The position numbers and the translations under genes were made by a program. A DNA stretch of 64,000 nucleotides from an uncultured Campylobacter sp. (lineage in GTDB: Bacteria; Campylobacterota; Campylobacteria; Campylobacterales; Campylobacteraceae): positions 1 through 64,000 of the forward strand of contig NZ_CALHVM010000058.1 of NCBI RefSeq assembly GCF_938039205.1. The letters are read 5' to 3'. Every line of letters begins with the position of its first letter. The first letter of the stretch is position 1. This document shows, piece after piece, positions 53,791-62,952 of the stretch. Under the pieces are notes generated by a model. That model was not told where the DNA came from, searched no databases, and saw only the letters and a program-made list of their open reading frames with translations.

Positions 53791-54773
53791 AAGATATAAA
53801 AAAGGTCGTGATAACGGGCGCAGCGGGCTTCATCGGCTCAAATTTGGCGCATTATTTCGATGAAAATTTAAAAGACGTAGAAGTGCTCGCCGTGGATAAA
53901 TTTAGAAGCGACGAGAAATTTAGCAACGGCAACTTAAAAAGCTTCGGGCATTTTAAAAATTTGCTCGGCTTTTCGGGCGAAATTTACGAGGGCGACATAA
54001 ACTGCGCTAAAACGCTAGCCATGATCGAGAAATTCGCCCCTGACGCGATATTTCACGAGGCGGCGATCTCGGATACCACGGTAACCGAGCAAGGCGAGCT
54101 AATGAGGACGAATCTAAATAGCTTTAAAGACCTGCTAGATATCTGCGAAAAAACGAATGCCAGGATGATATATGCAAGCTCCGGAGCCACGTACGGCAAC
54201 GCAAAAAGCCCGCAAAGAGTGGGCGAATGCGAAGCGCCAAATAACGTTTACGGGTTTTCAAAGCTAAAAATGGACGATCTAGGGCGAAAATACGCTAAAA
54301 GAGGCGTCGCGGTCGTGGGGCTGAGATACTTTAACGTTTATGGTGCTAGGGAGTTTTATAAAAACAAAACCGCCTCGATGGTGTTGCAGTTTGGTCTGCA
54401 AATTTTGAGCGGAAAAAACCCGCGCCTCTTTGAAGGCAGCGACAAAATCAAGCGCGACTTCGTCTATATAAAAGACATCGTGCAGGCAAATATGCTCGCT
54501 CTAAACGCTGCTAGCGGCGTGTATAACGCGGCGACTGGCACGGCAAGAAGCTTCCAAGAGATCGTGGATATCTTACAGCGCGAGCTGGGGTCAAATTTGC
54601 CTTGCGAATACATCCCAAACCCGTACGCGCGCTCCTATCAGTTCCATACGCAAGCAGATATCGAGCCGACCAAAAAGGCGCTGGGATATGAGCCTAAATT
54701 TAGCCTAGAAGAGGGCATAAAAGACTACGTAGCCGAGATAAAAAGGATATACGAGGAAGAGATAAATGCGTGA
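53787..54773 (+). CDS. hldD: ADP-L-glycero-D-manno-heptose 6-epimerase
   Basis: Epimerises ADP-D,D-heptose to ADP-L,D-heptose, the donor for the inner core. Short-chain dehydrogenase fold: GAAGFIGSNLAHYF nucleotide motif, HEAAISDTTV, catalytic YGFSK (Tyr-x3-Lys), LRYFNVYGAREFYKNKTASMV and the C-terminal RSYQFHTQADI. The length is 328 residues. It overlaps gmhB by 4 bp and hldE by 8 bp. Confidence 0.95.
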   Translation: MKDIKKVVITGAAGFIGSNLAHYFDENLKDVEVLAVDKFRSDEKFSNGNLKSFGHFKNLLGFSGEIYEGDINCAKTLAMIEKFAPDAIFHEAAISDTTVTEQGELMRTNLNSFKDLLDICEKTNARMIYASSGATYGNAKSPQRVGECEAPNNVYGFSKLKMDDLGRKYAKRGVAVVGLRYFNVYGAREFYKNKTASMVLQFGLQILSGKNPRLFEGSDKIKRDFVYIKDIVQANMLALNAASGVYNAATGTARSFQEIVDILQRELGSNLPCEYIPNPYARSYQFHTQADIEPTKKALGYEPKFSLEEGIKDYVAEIKRIYEEEINA

Positions 54774-56169
54774 AGTACGTGCTTTAGTCGTGGGCGATCT
54801 GATGCTCGATCACTACATCTGGGGCAGCTGCGAGCGCATCTCGCCCGAAGCTCCCGTGCAAGTAGTAAAGATAAAAAACGAAACCAAACGCCTAGGCGGA
54901 GCGGGCAACGTAGTGCTAAATTTGCTTTCTTTAGGCGCGAAAGTCGGCGTCATGAGCGTGCTCGGAGACGACGAGACGGGCGACGAGATCGAGCGGATCT
55001 TGCGCGAGCAGGGCGCTAGGGCTGAGTTTATAAAAAGAGAAAAAGGGCGCACGAGCTCGATAAAAAGCCGCGTGATGGCGACGCATCAGCAAGTCGTGCG
55101 TATCGATAAAGAAAGCGTCGAAGCCGTAACGTGCGAGGACGAGCTGGCGGCAAATTTCGCCCGCTCGCTAGAGGGCTACGACGTCGCGCTGCTATCTGAC
55201 TATGGCAAGGGCGTGCTGACGCCTACGCTGTGCCAAAAGCTCATAAAAGCCTGCGCGGATGCTGGCAAACCGGTGCTAATTGATCCAAAAGGCGCGGACT
55301 ACTCGAAGTATAAGGGTGCTACGCTACTAACGCCTAATAAAAAAGAAGCGGGCGAGGCCGTGGGATTTAAGATAGAAAACGACGAGCAGCTTTTTACCGC
55401 GCTAAATTTACTAAAAAACGAGTTAAATTTGACCCATTCGCTAATCACGATTTCAGAGGAGGGTATCGCGCTTTTGGAGGACGGGCAGGCGGTTAAATTT
55501 CCCGCTCTGGCAAAAGAGGTCTTTGACGTAACTGGTGCGGGAGATACGGTGCTAGCGACGCTTGGCGTGATGCTGGGTGCGGGAGAGAGTATCAAAAAGG
55601 CGATCGAGACGGCAAATTTAGCCGCTGCGGTCGTCGTGGCTAAGGTCGGCTCGGCCACTGCTAGCTTTGAGGAGATAAACGAACTCGTGCGCCGTAAAAA
55701 CGCTGCCGGCTTTGAGGAGAAAATCAAAAGCGCGGACGAACTAGCCGCGACGCTGGCAAATCGCGGCGAAAAACGGCTAGTTTTTACAAACGGCTGCTTT
55801 GATATCCTGCACGCGGGACATGTGAGCTATCTGGCTAAAGCGCGGGAATTCGGCGATATACTAGTCGTCGGGCTAAACTCCGACGCCTCGGTGCGCGCGC
55901 TAAAGGGCGACACTCGCCCCGTAAATTCGCAGACTGACCGCGCTACCGTGCTGGCGGCGCTTGGGGCGGTTGATTACGTGACGATATTTGACGAGCTAAC
56001 GCCTCTAAATTTGATCGAAAAGCTGCGTCCGGATGTGCTCGTCAAGGGCGCGGACTACGAAGGTAAAGAAGTCGTCGGCAGCAACGCCGTAAAAGACGTG
56101 CGGCTAGTGGAGTTCGTAGCGGGCAAAAGCACGAGCGCGACGATAAAAAGGATAAAAAATGAAAACTGA
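54766..56169 (+). CDS. hldE: Bifunctional heptose-7-phosphate kinase / heptose-1-phosphate adenylyltransferase
   Basis: Two fused activities of ADP-heptose synthesis. Residues 1 to ~315 form a ribokinase-type kinase ([46 protein letters not shown]). Residues ~340-467 form a cytidylyltransferase-like domain ([43 protein letters not shown]). The length of 467 residues matches the full fusion. Overlaps hldD and gmhA. Confidence 0.96.
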   Translation: MREVRALVVGDLMLDHYIWGSCERISPEAPVQVVKIKNETKRLGGAGNVVLNLLSLGAKVGVMSVLGDDETGDEIERILREQGARAEFIKREKGRTSSIKSRVMATHQQVVRIDKESVEAVTCEDELAANFARSLEGYDVALLSDYGKGVLTPTLCQKLIKACADAGKPVLIDPKGADYSKYKGATLLTPNKKEAGEAVGFKIENDEQLFTALNLLKNELNLTHSLITISEEGIALLEDGQAVKFPALAKEVFDVTGAGDTVLATLGVMLGAGESIKKAIETANLAAAVVVAKVGSATASFEEINELVRRKNAAGFEEKIKSADELAATLANRGEKRLVFTNGCFDILHAGHVSYLAKAREFGDILVVGLNSDASVRALKGDTRPVNSQTDRATVLAALGAVDYVTIFDELTPLNLIEKLRPDVLVKGADYEGKEVVGSNAVKDVRLVEFVAGKSTSATIKRIKNEN

Positions 56170-56725
56170 AGATATGATAAAAAGCGAGCTAGAGGGACAT
56201 CTAGCCACTATCAAGGCGACCTTTGCGCTGGAAGCGGATATCAAAAAAGCCTGCGAAACGGCGGTAGCGACGCTAAAGGCGGGCGGTAAAATTTTACTTT
56301 GCGGAAACGGCGGAAGTGCTGCAGACGCGCAGCACATCGCAGCCGAACTAACGGGTCGCTATAAAACCGAGCGTGGCGCGCTAGCTGGCATAGCTCTAAC
56401 GACCGATACTTCCGCGCTCACGGCGATCGGCAACGACTACGGATATGAGTTTGTTTTCTCGCGTCAGCTAGAAGCTCTGGGCCGCGAGGGCGATCTGCTC
56501 ATCGCGATCTCTACTAGCGGAAACAGCGGCAACGTCGTAAAAGCGCTCGAGCTCGCGCGAAAAATCGGTATCAAAACCATCGGTCTAAGCGGCCGCACGG
56601 GAGGCGCTATGAACGAGCTTTGCGAGCTAAATTTGGTCGTGCCGTCAAACGATACGCCGCGCATCCAAGAGATGCATATCATGATAGGGCATATCATCTG
56701 TCAAGCTATCGACGATGCGTTTTAG
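56159..56725 (+). CDS. gmhA: Sedoheptulose-7-phosphate isomerase
   Basis: First step of ADP-heptose synthesis. SIS-fold isomerase with [54 protein letters not shown] and [12 protein letters not shown]. The length of 188 residues is usual. It overlaps hldE by 11 bp and is the last of the four coupled heptose genes. Confidence 0.96.
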   Translation: MKTEDMIKSELEGHLATIKATFALEADIKKACETAVATLKAGGKILLCGNGGSAADAQHIAAELTGRYKTERGALAGIALTTDTSALTAIGNDYGYEFVFSRQLEALGREGDLLIAISTSGNSGNVVKALELARKIGIKTIGLSGRTGGAMNELCELNLVVPSNDTPRIQEMHIMIGHIICQAIDDAF

Positions 56726-56819
56726 GCTAAATTTAAAATCATTTGCGGCGGCGGAGTCAAATTCGGCTCGCCTAGCCGCTCTCTAACTCCGCCTAGCGCG
56801 CAAGCAAATTTAACTACCC

Positions 56820-58082
56820 ATGAAAACCCAAACTCCCGCCTACGCCGTCATCGATCTAAAATCCTTCTACGCCTCGGTCGAGTGCGTTGAGCGAGGGCTT
56901 GATCCATTTGAGGCAAATTTAGTCGTCGCAGACTCTAGCAGGGGCGAAGGCAGCGTCTGTCTAGCCGTTAGCCCAGCCCTCAAAGCTCTTGGCGTAAAAA
57001 ACAGATGTAGGCTGTTTGAAATCCCTAAAAATATCAAATATATAATCGCGCCGCCCAGGATGCAATTTTACATAGACTACGCGGCTAAAATTTACGGCAT
57101 CTACCTAAAATACGTCGCCAAAGAGGACATCTACGTCTACTCCATCGACGAGGCCTTTATCGATCTCACCTCGTATCTAAAATTTTATAAACTAGAAGCT
57201 AGAGCTATGGCAAAGATGATAATGGACGACATCCTAAAAACCACGGGCGTAACGCCGACCTGCGGCATGGGGACGAATTTGTATCTGGCTAAAATAGCCC
57301 TTGATATCCTAGCTAAGCACAGCGAGGACGGTATCGCCTTTTTAGACGAAGCTCTCTATAAAGAAAAGCTCTGGACGCATCAGCCGCTAAATGATTTTTG
57401 GCGCATAGGCAAGCAAACTAGAGCAAAGCTTGAGCGATACGGGATATTTTGCATGAAAGATATGGCAAACGCCCCATTTAGCCTGCTTGAGAGAGTGTTT
57501 AGTATCGACGCCTATATCGCGCTAGATCACGCAAACGGTATCGAGCCCACCACTATAGCTGATATCAAGGCTTATAAACCATCGACCAAATCATACTTTA
57601 GCTCGGAAATTTTACCTAGGGACTACGAGAGGCTAGAGGCTCTAATCGTGCTAAAAGAGATGACCGATAGGCTAGCTCTAAAGATGATAAACGAGGAGGT
57701 GCGGGCTAGCGGGCTCACGATAAACATCAAATTCGCCGACAAAAACGAACCTGCGCAAAGGGCCACGGTAAGGTTTAAAACGCCTAGCAATATCGCTAGC
57801 GTACTCATGGATGCAGCACAAGAGCTGTATCTAAAAAAGATAAAAAACGCAGGCCTCATCAGGCAAATTGGCATATCGGCAAACGACGTCGTAAAGGAAA
57901 GCAAAACCGAAAAAAGCCTCTTTGAAGAAGAAAACGCAAAAGAAAAAACGGTGCTAAAAACACTAAACAAGATAAAAGAAAAATACGGCAAAAACTCCAT
58001 CCTAAGGGCTATCGACCTGCTACCGGAGGCCACCGGACGAGATAGAAACAAAAAGATAGGAGGCCACAAAAGCGGTGAATAA
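56820..58082 (+). CDS. Y-family DNA polymerase (UvrX/UmuC-like)
   Basis: Translesion DNA polymerase of 420 residues. First catalytic motif VIDLKSFYASVECV with the metal-binding Asp and aromatic steric gate; second metal site YSIDEAFIDLT; TCGMGTNLYLAKIALDI fingers region; helix-hairpin-helix region DFWRIGKQTRAKLERYGI; little-finger domain from ~250. It pairs with a YolD-like gene (8-bp overlap), the arrangement typical of UvrX-YolD in Firmicutes plasmids and phages rather than of chromosomal DinB. It interrupts the lipooligosaccharide locus between gmhA and waaF. Confidence 0.85.
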   Translation: MKTQTPAYAVIDLKSFYASVECVERGLDPFEANLVVADSSRGEGSVCLAVSPALKALGVKNRCRLFEIPKNIKYIIAPPRMQFYIDYAAKIYGIYLKYVAKEDIYVYSIDEAFIDLTSYLKFYKLEARAMAKMIMDDILKTTGVTPTCGMGTNLYLAKIALDILAKHSEDGIAFLDEALYKEKLWTHQPLNDFWRIGKQTRAKLERYGIFCMKDMANAPFSLLERVFSIDAYIALDHANGIEPTTIADIKAYKPSTKSYFSSEILPRDYERLEALIVLKEMTDRLALKMINEEVRASGLTINIKFADKNEPAQRATVRFKTPSNIASVLMDAAQELYLKKIKNAGLIRQIGISANDVVKESKTEKSLFEEENAKEKTVLKTLNKIKEKYGKNSILRAIDLLPEATGRDRNKKIGGHKSGE

Positions 58083-58383
58083 AGATAGAGCCAAGATCTT
58101 TAGCTCGTTTAATCCCCTATCGACCCTAGAAAAAGCCCTAAAAGCGCAGGAGCGAGAAAAGAGCGAAAAGCTAGACCTAGACGAGTCTAAGATAGAAGAG
58201 ATCCTAAATAAAATAAGCAAACTAAAGCCCGCCGACAAAGTAAAAATCACATACCACGACGGACAGGGCTACGTGAGTATAGAGGGGCTGGTCTCAAACG
58301 TAAATTTGATGGATAAAAGCTTAACGGTAGTAAAGACGAGGGTTAAATTTGACGATATTTACGCGGTTGAGGTTGTTTCGTGA
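58075..58383 (+). CDS. YolD-like protein
   Basis: 102-residue protein that starts (GTG 58075) within the end of the Y-family polymerase gene, behind a strong AGGAGG at 58058-58063. N-terminal MNKDRAKIFSSFNPLSTLEKAL matches the YolD family start; a charged helix and a C-terminal small beta domain follow (KVKITYHDGQGYVSIEGLVSNVNL, VKFDDIYAVEV). YolD-like proteins accompany UvrX-type polymerases and are thought to act as their UmuD-like partners; the mechanism is not established. Confidence 0.75.
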   Translation: MNKDRAKIFSSFNPLSTLEKALKAQEREKSEKLDLDESKIEEILNKISKLKPADKVKITYHDGQGYVSIEGLVSNVNLMDKSLTVVKTRVKFDDIYAVEVVS

Positions 58384-58649
58384 GTCGGGATTTTGCGGTG
58401 TGCGAGATACTATAGACGGCACAAATTTTGATCTGCCCGCACTTCTCTTGACGGCTAAAAAATGCGGCGCAATCCTAAGTGCGCTAAAATCGGAACAGTA
58501 AGATTTGCCTTGATTAAGCCGCCTTGCGCTATCTCAAGTGCGTGCTTTGGGTGCGTTAAATTTGGTCGCACTCCGTTTGCAAAAACATTATGCGCGACGG
58601 GGCTTTTGCTGATTTGCGGCCGTTTGAGAAAAGCCGCGCACTAAAATTT

Positions 58650-59822
58650 CTAGTTTTTTGTCGCTTCGGCGAGAAATTCTCGCTCGATCGTTTGGATGAC
58701 GGCTTGCGGCGAGAGATCTTTCATGCAGGCGTGGGTTTTTAGCGGGCAGACGCGCTCCATGCAGGGCATGCACTCTAAATTTAGGTGCAGGATGCGGGCG
58801 TTTTCGTTGCGCCACGGACAGGTCTGCGTAAATCTCGTCGGCCCAAAAAGCGCGATCGTAGGCGTCTTGTAGGCTGCGGCGATATGCATCGGACCGCTGT
58901 CGTTCGTGATAAATATCCCGCCGCTTTGCCCGATGCCGCCGATATTTTCACAAAGCTTCCGCACGCTCGTTTTACCCGCTAGATTTTCGCAATCCGCGCC
59001 ATTTTCGCGTAAAATTCGCTCGATCTGCTCGCACATATCGCGCTCGCCCGCGCCGCCGAAAATCATAATCTTAAATTCGTCTTTAAAATGCAGCGCCACC
59101 TGCGCGAAGTAGGCCGGATACCAGCGTTTGGCGCTTCCGTAGCTAGCGCCGGGATTTAGCCCGAGTACGGGCGCGTCAAATTTACGCGGCTCAAAGTAAA
59201 GCTTTAGCTCGTCGTCCGCTCGTTTCAAATTCAATGCGGATTTGACGAATTTTAGGTATTTTTGCACCTGATGCGCGCTATCGTTGCTCTTTTGGAAAAT
59301 AAATTTTTGCCCAGCCCGCGCCCCGTAAAGTAAAATTTTACTCGCAAACGAGCTTCTAAAACTAAACGCCGCATCAAATTTGCCAAGCTCTCTTGCCTGC
59401 CAAAATAGCCGCCAGAGCCTAAATTTAGCCTTTTTGCTGTTATCCACGATGACGCGTTCGCAGTTTGGGTGAGCTTTAAAAAGCTCGCACGCCGCAAACG
59501 AGCCGAAAAATACGATTTTGACGGGCTCATCGGTCAAATTTTTTGGATTTTGATTTTCTTGCTCGCTCGCCGTCAAATTTGCGTCGCTGTCGGCTTCAAA
59601 TTTACCGTCCAAATTTGGCGTATCGTTTTTAAAAATTTGAATTTCTTGCGTTACGGAGCCGAAATTTTGCGACGAAAAGCTAAAATCTCGCTCGCCTGGG
59701 TCCTTGAATTTGCCCGTCAAATTTCCCGCGCCAACCGCCGCGTGCTTTGCGACGGCCTCTACCGCGGCGCTCGCCATCACGGCGTCGCCCAGCCAGGTCG
59801 GCAGCTCAATCAAGATTCGCAC
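58650..59822 (-). CDS. waaF: Lipopolysaccharide heptosyltransferase II, with low-complexity insert
   Basis: Adds the second heptose to the inner core; GT9 family. I chose GTG 59822 (MRILIELPTWLGDAVM), the classic WaaF start, rather than the longer frame from 59876. Later blocks: FDAAFSFRSSFASKILLYGARA, LGLNPGASYGSAKRWYP, ITNDSGPMHIAAAYKTPTIALFGPT and a Cys-rich CMPCMERVCPLKTHACM. Residues ~31-100 are a ~70-residue low-complexity insert (GNLTGKF, NLDGKF, ANLTASE, KNLTDE) between the first helix and second strand of the N-terminal Rossmann domain; its DNA is made of AAATTT words. It overlaps the upstream glycosyltransferase by 17 bp. Confidence 0.88.
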   Translation of the reverse strand: MRILIELPTWLGDAVMASAAVEAVAKHAAVGAGNLTGKFKDPGERDFSFSSQNFGSVTQEIQIFKNDTPNLDGKFEADSDANLTASEQENQNPKNLTDEPVKIVFFGSFAACELFKAHPNCERVIVDNSKKAKFRLWRLFWQARELGKFDAAFSFRSSFASKILLYGARAGQKFIFQKSNDSAHQVQKYLKFVKSALNLKRADDELKLYFEPRKFDAPVLGLNPGASYGSAKRWYPAYFAQVALHFKDEFKIMIFGGAGERDMCEQIERILRENGADCENLAGKTSVRKLCENIGGIGQSGGIFITNDSGPMHIAAAYKTPTIALFGPTRFTQTCPWRNENARILHLNLECMPCMERVCPLKTHACMKDLSPQAVIQTIEREFLAEATKN

Positions 59823-60837
59823 GTATGATCTCCAGCGTCGCGCTCGCGTTTTTTTCGATGCTAAACTCGCTAGCAAGCGCCAAATTTCGCTCTTGCAGCA
59901 TTGCTAGCCGCTCGTCGTCGTTTAGGATTTCATCGATCAGAGCGCAGATGTCGTAGTCTTGCGGCGAGCTCATCACAAACTCCCCCGGTAGTATCTCCGC
60001 CGCGCCGTTTTGAGCGGTCGTGATAGCGACGCAGCCGTAGCTAAGCGCCTCTAAAACGACGTTTGAAAACGGCTCGTACGCCGTCGGGAACAAAAACAGC
60101 TCGCTACCTTCATAAAATCTCGCCGCGCTTTTTTGCGCGCCCGTAAATACGGCGTTTAGGCCTAGTTCCTTGGCTAGATTTTTGTAGCGAGCGGCGTTTT
60201 TATCGCGGCCGACGATCAGGCAGTTTACGCGGGTTTTAAGGCGAGCCGCGATGCGTAAAAACTCATCCGCGCCCTTGCGTTTAAAGCCGCTTCCCACAAA
60301 CAGCAGCGTCGGTAGGTGAAAATCAAGTCCGAATTCCTCACAAAGAGCGAGCTTTGCCGAGCCTTTTTGTACGCGCATAGGCAAATTTACGCCGTTATAG
60401 ACGACTGCGATCTTTTCAGGGGCGACGGCGTAGGTCTCGCAAATTTGACGCTTTATGAAATTTGAGTTGGCGATGATTTTTTTGGCATTTTTAAAAGTGC
60501 GCTTTTCAAGGTAGGGAATGACGAAATTTAGGGGGTTTACAAACCAAAAAGGCTTGGTTTTCATATAGACTTTATGCACGCCGTCGCCCGCGCGGTAGAT
60601 GTCGGCGCAGGTGATGCGCTCAAGGCTAAAATAGATCTCGTCCACGCCCTTTTGCCGCTTTGCTTGCGCGTTAAAACGTAGGGCTTTGATCCATGAGCTT
60701 AGCTTTTTGCTGCCGTTAAATCCGCGCGTCTCGCACGCAACGCCCGAGTCTTTTAGCGCTTTAACGAGCCGCGAGAGATACCTCTGCGCCCCGCCGATAG
60801 CGCCCGGATCGAGCCTTAAAAATACTATTTTTTTCAT
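59806..60837 (-). CDS. Glycosyltransferase family 4, lipooligosaccharide core
   Basis: 343-residue GT-B enzyme. N-terminal IGGAQRYLSRLVKAL donor/acceptor helix, IIANSNFIKRQICETYAVAPEKIAVVYNGV, linker LLFVGSGFKRKGADEFLR and the family nucleotide-sugar motif ELFLFPTAYEPFSNVVLEALSYG. The pattern is like WaaG-type core glucosyltransferases, but the sugar cannot be told from sequence. Transcribed toward and overlapping waaF. Confidence 0.85.
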   Translation of the reverse strand: MKKIVFLRLDPGAIGGAQRYLSRLVKALKDSGVACETRGFNGSKKLSSWIKALRFNAQAKRQKGVDEIYFSLERITCADIYRAGDGVHKVYMKTKPFWFVNPLNFVIPYLEKRTFKNAKKIIANSNFIKRQICETYAVAPEKIAVVYNGVNLPMRVQKGSAKLALCEEFGLDFHLPTLLFVGSGFKRKGADEFLRIAARLKTRVNCLIVGRDKNAARYKNLAKELGLNAVFTGAQKSAARFYEGSELFLFPTAYEPFSNVVLEALSYGCVAITTAQNGAAEILPGEFVMSSPQDYDICALIDEILNDDERLAMLQERNLALASEFSIEKNASATLEIIRANLD

Positions 60838-60944
60838 GTTCGCCTTTTAAAATTTAGCGCTATTTTATAAGTTTTTTGATGAATTTTAGGTTATGCCAGA
60901 CGTGCGAAGGATGAGGGCGTAAATAAGTATAAGCGTAAAATAGG

Positions 60945-60950
60945 TATAAT
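60945..60950 (+). promoter_or_regulatory. -10 element for the GT9-GT4-GT9 operon
   Basis: AGGTATAATCGCGC contains TATAAT, 20 bp before the GTG start at 60971. It is divergent from the glycosyltransferase gene at 59806-60837. Confidence 0.6.
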
Positions 60951-60970
60951 CGCGCAAAAAAAGGAAAATC

Positions 60971-61903
60971 GTGAAAATTTTGCTCGTTAGAAACGATAAC
61001 ATCGGCGATCTCATCTGCACGACGCCAGCGATTGAAGCGCTGCGAAAGGCTCATCCGTGCGCACAGATAGATATCGTGGTAAACAGCCTAAACGCATGCG
61101 TCGTTCGCGGCAATCCATTTTTAAATAAAATCTATATCTACACTAAACCAAAGCACGTAAAAGGGCTGGCGGCAAAAGTACGGGCGTTTTGGGGAAAATG
61201 TAAAATTTTGCTTCAAATTCGCCGCGAAAAATATGATGCAACCGTGATTTTTAGAAGCGCTTATTCGCCCTCTGCTGCGATATTTGCCAGAGCCGCCGGA
61301 GCTAAAACGACGATAGGCGCAGCAAAGCAAAACGAGGGCGGTTCGTTAATAACGCATAAACTAAACTTTAATCTGCCTCCTCACGAGGCGCTACTTTGCT
61401 GCGAGCTAGTAGCGCCGCTTGGAGCGAAATTTGACGGAGAAAAGACGCTTTATGTACCTAGCTTTAAAAGCGAGAAATTTAAGGATTTTGTATTTTTTCA
61501 CGTATCCTCGAGGGTGGAGCAAAACCGCATGGACAAGGCTAAAATTTTACGGATTTTGGGATTTTTAAAGCAAAATTTCGGACGCGTCGCCGTTAGCGCA
61601 GAGGATGTAAAATTTGGCGAAAAAGTAGCGCGAGAGGCGGGCGTGGAGTTTGCCTCGACTGCGAGCCTAGACGAACTTGCAGGCTATATCCGGGTGGCTA
61701 AATTCGTCCTCACGCTTGACGGCGGCGTAGCGCATCTAGCTCCGGCGCTTGGCATAAAAACGGTGCTAGTGCTTGGCAAAACGGACGCCGCTCGCTGGGC
61801 TCCCATTTACGGCGGCGCGGAGTGTGCCGTGCTGCAAAGCGCAAGCAAAAGGGCGCAGGACGTCGCGGACGGGGAAATCTACGAGGCGGTCAAAAATATA
61901 TGA
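60971..61903 (+). CDS. Heptosyltransferase-family (GT9) protein
   Basis: 310-residue GT9 enzyme, start GTG with AAAGGAAAA upstream. N-terminal MKILLVRNDNIGDLICTTPAIEALRKAHP is the standard start of the family. KYDATVIFRSAYSPSAAIFARAAGAKTTIG and LTLDGGVAHLAPALGIKTVLVLG complete the two Rossmann halves. Its acceptor and sugar are unknown; heptose is likely given the operon. It overlaps the next gene (ATGA). Confidence 0.85.
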   Translation: MKILLVRNDNIGDLICTTPAIEALRKAHPCAQIDIVVNSLNACVVRGNPFLNKIYIYTKPKHVKGLAAKVRAFWGKCKILLQIRREKYDATVIFRSAYSPSAAIFARAAGAKTTIGAAKQNEGGSLITHKLNFNLPPHEALLCCELVAPLGAKFDGEKTLYVPSFKSEKFKDFVFFHVSSRVEQNRMDKAKILRILGFLKQNFGRVAVSAEDVKFGEKVAREAGVEFASTASLDELAGYIRVAKFVLTLDGGVAHLAPALGIKTVLVLGKTDAARWAPIYGGAECAVLQSASKRAQDVADGEIYEAVKNI

Positions 61904-62952
61904 AAAAAACAGATAAAATCAACATCCTGGAGCTTGAAAGCTCGCTAGGATTCGGCGGGCAGGAGCACCGCACGCAGCGCGTCATAAACGGGCTAAATAA
62001 GGATAAATTTAAGGTATTTTACGCGCTAAATCCTGGCTCAAAAAGCTTTGAAAAGCCGATTGATTGTGAGTTTATAGAATTTAACCTAAGTAAGGTTTAT
62101 AATATTTTTGAAATTTTTAAAATTTGCCGTTTCGTGCGCGAAAAAAATATCTCTATCATCGCCACGCACTCTGGCAAGGACGGCAACATCGGCGCGATCG
62201 TCGCAAAGCTAACGGGCGCTAAAGTGGTGCGCACTAGACACCTGCAAACGCCGATTAGATCGGCATTTAGCTATAATGTAAACGACAAAATCGTAGCCGT
62301 CTCAAACGCCGTAAAAAACCAGCTAGTCTCGCAGGGCGTGCGGGAAAATTTGATAGACGTTATCTACACGGGCGTGGATACGGCGCGGTTTAATCCAAAT
62401 TTTACTAAAAATATAAAAGCGGAGCTAAATTTGAGCTCGGGCTGCGCCGTAGTCGGTATCGTGGCGGTTTTGCGCGCAGCGAAAAATCATCAGCTTTTAT
62501 TTGAAGCTTTTAGCGAGCTAAATCTACCAAATACCGCTCTGGTCGTGGTCGGCGACGGTCCGCAGGAAGAAAATCTAAAAAAAATAAAAACGCCAAACAT
62601 CTACATGCTAGGCTCGCGCACCGACGTGAGCGAGTTTTTGGGTAGTTTTGACGTTTTCGTGCTACCATCAAAGATGGAGGCGCTGGGTACGGCGCTGCTT
62701 GAGGCGCAGTCGTGCGGGGTGCCTTGTATCGGTAGCGACGCGGGCGGTATCGGCGAGGCGATAAGTAGCGGTGAAACGGGGCTTTTGTTTAAAAACGGCG
62801 ACAAAGAATCGCTCAAAGCGGCCTTAAAAACGCTGATAGAAGACGCGGCGCTTCGGACGAAATTTAGCGCGAACGCGAGGGAATTTATCGTGCGAAACTT
62901 CTCGATAGAGACGATGGTAGCGCAGACGGAAGCGATGTATGAGGCTCTTTGA
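61900..62952 (+). CDS. Glycosyltransferase family 4
   Basis: About 350 residues from ATG 61900 (MKKTDKINILELESSLGFGG), which overlaps the preceding stop. An upstream in-frame start at 61822 lies inside the GT9 gene and is not credible. Visible: GGQEHRTQRVINGL, RTRHLQTPIRSAF, DKIVAVSNAVKNQL, VIYTGVDTARF, and the nucleotide-sugar motif DVFVLPSKMEALGTALLEAQSCGVP. Likely a core or O-chain sugar transferase. The 3' end overlaps the next gene by 14 bp. Confidence 0.87.
   Translation: MKKTDKINILELESSLGFGGQEHRTQRVINGLNKDKFKVFYALNPGSKSFEKPIDCEFIEFNLSKVYNIFEIFKICRFVREKNISIIATHSGKDGNIGAIVAKLTGAKVVRTRHLQTPIRSAFSYNVNDKIVAVSNAVKNQLVSQGVRENLIDVIYTGVDTARFNPNFTKNIKAELNLSSGCAVVGIVAVLRAAKNHQLLFEAFSELNLPNTALVVVGDGPQEENLKKIKTPNIYMLGSRTDVSEFLGSFDVFVLPSKMEALGTALLEAQSCGVPCIGSDAGGIGEAISSGETGLLFKNGDKESLKAALKTLIEDAALRTKFSANAREFIVRNFSIETMVAQTEAMYEAL

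Noticed and set aside
61822..61899. Upstream start for the GT4 glycosyltransferase
   Set aside because: It lies within the GT9 gene and encodes an Arg/Gly-rich stretch unlike the family; ATG 61900 overlaps the stop as ATGA.
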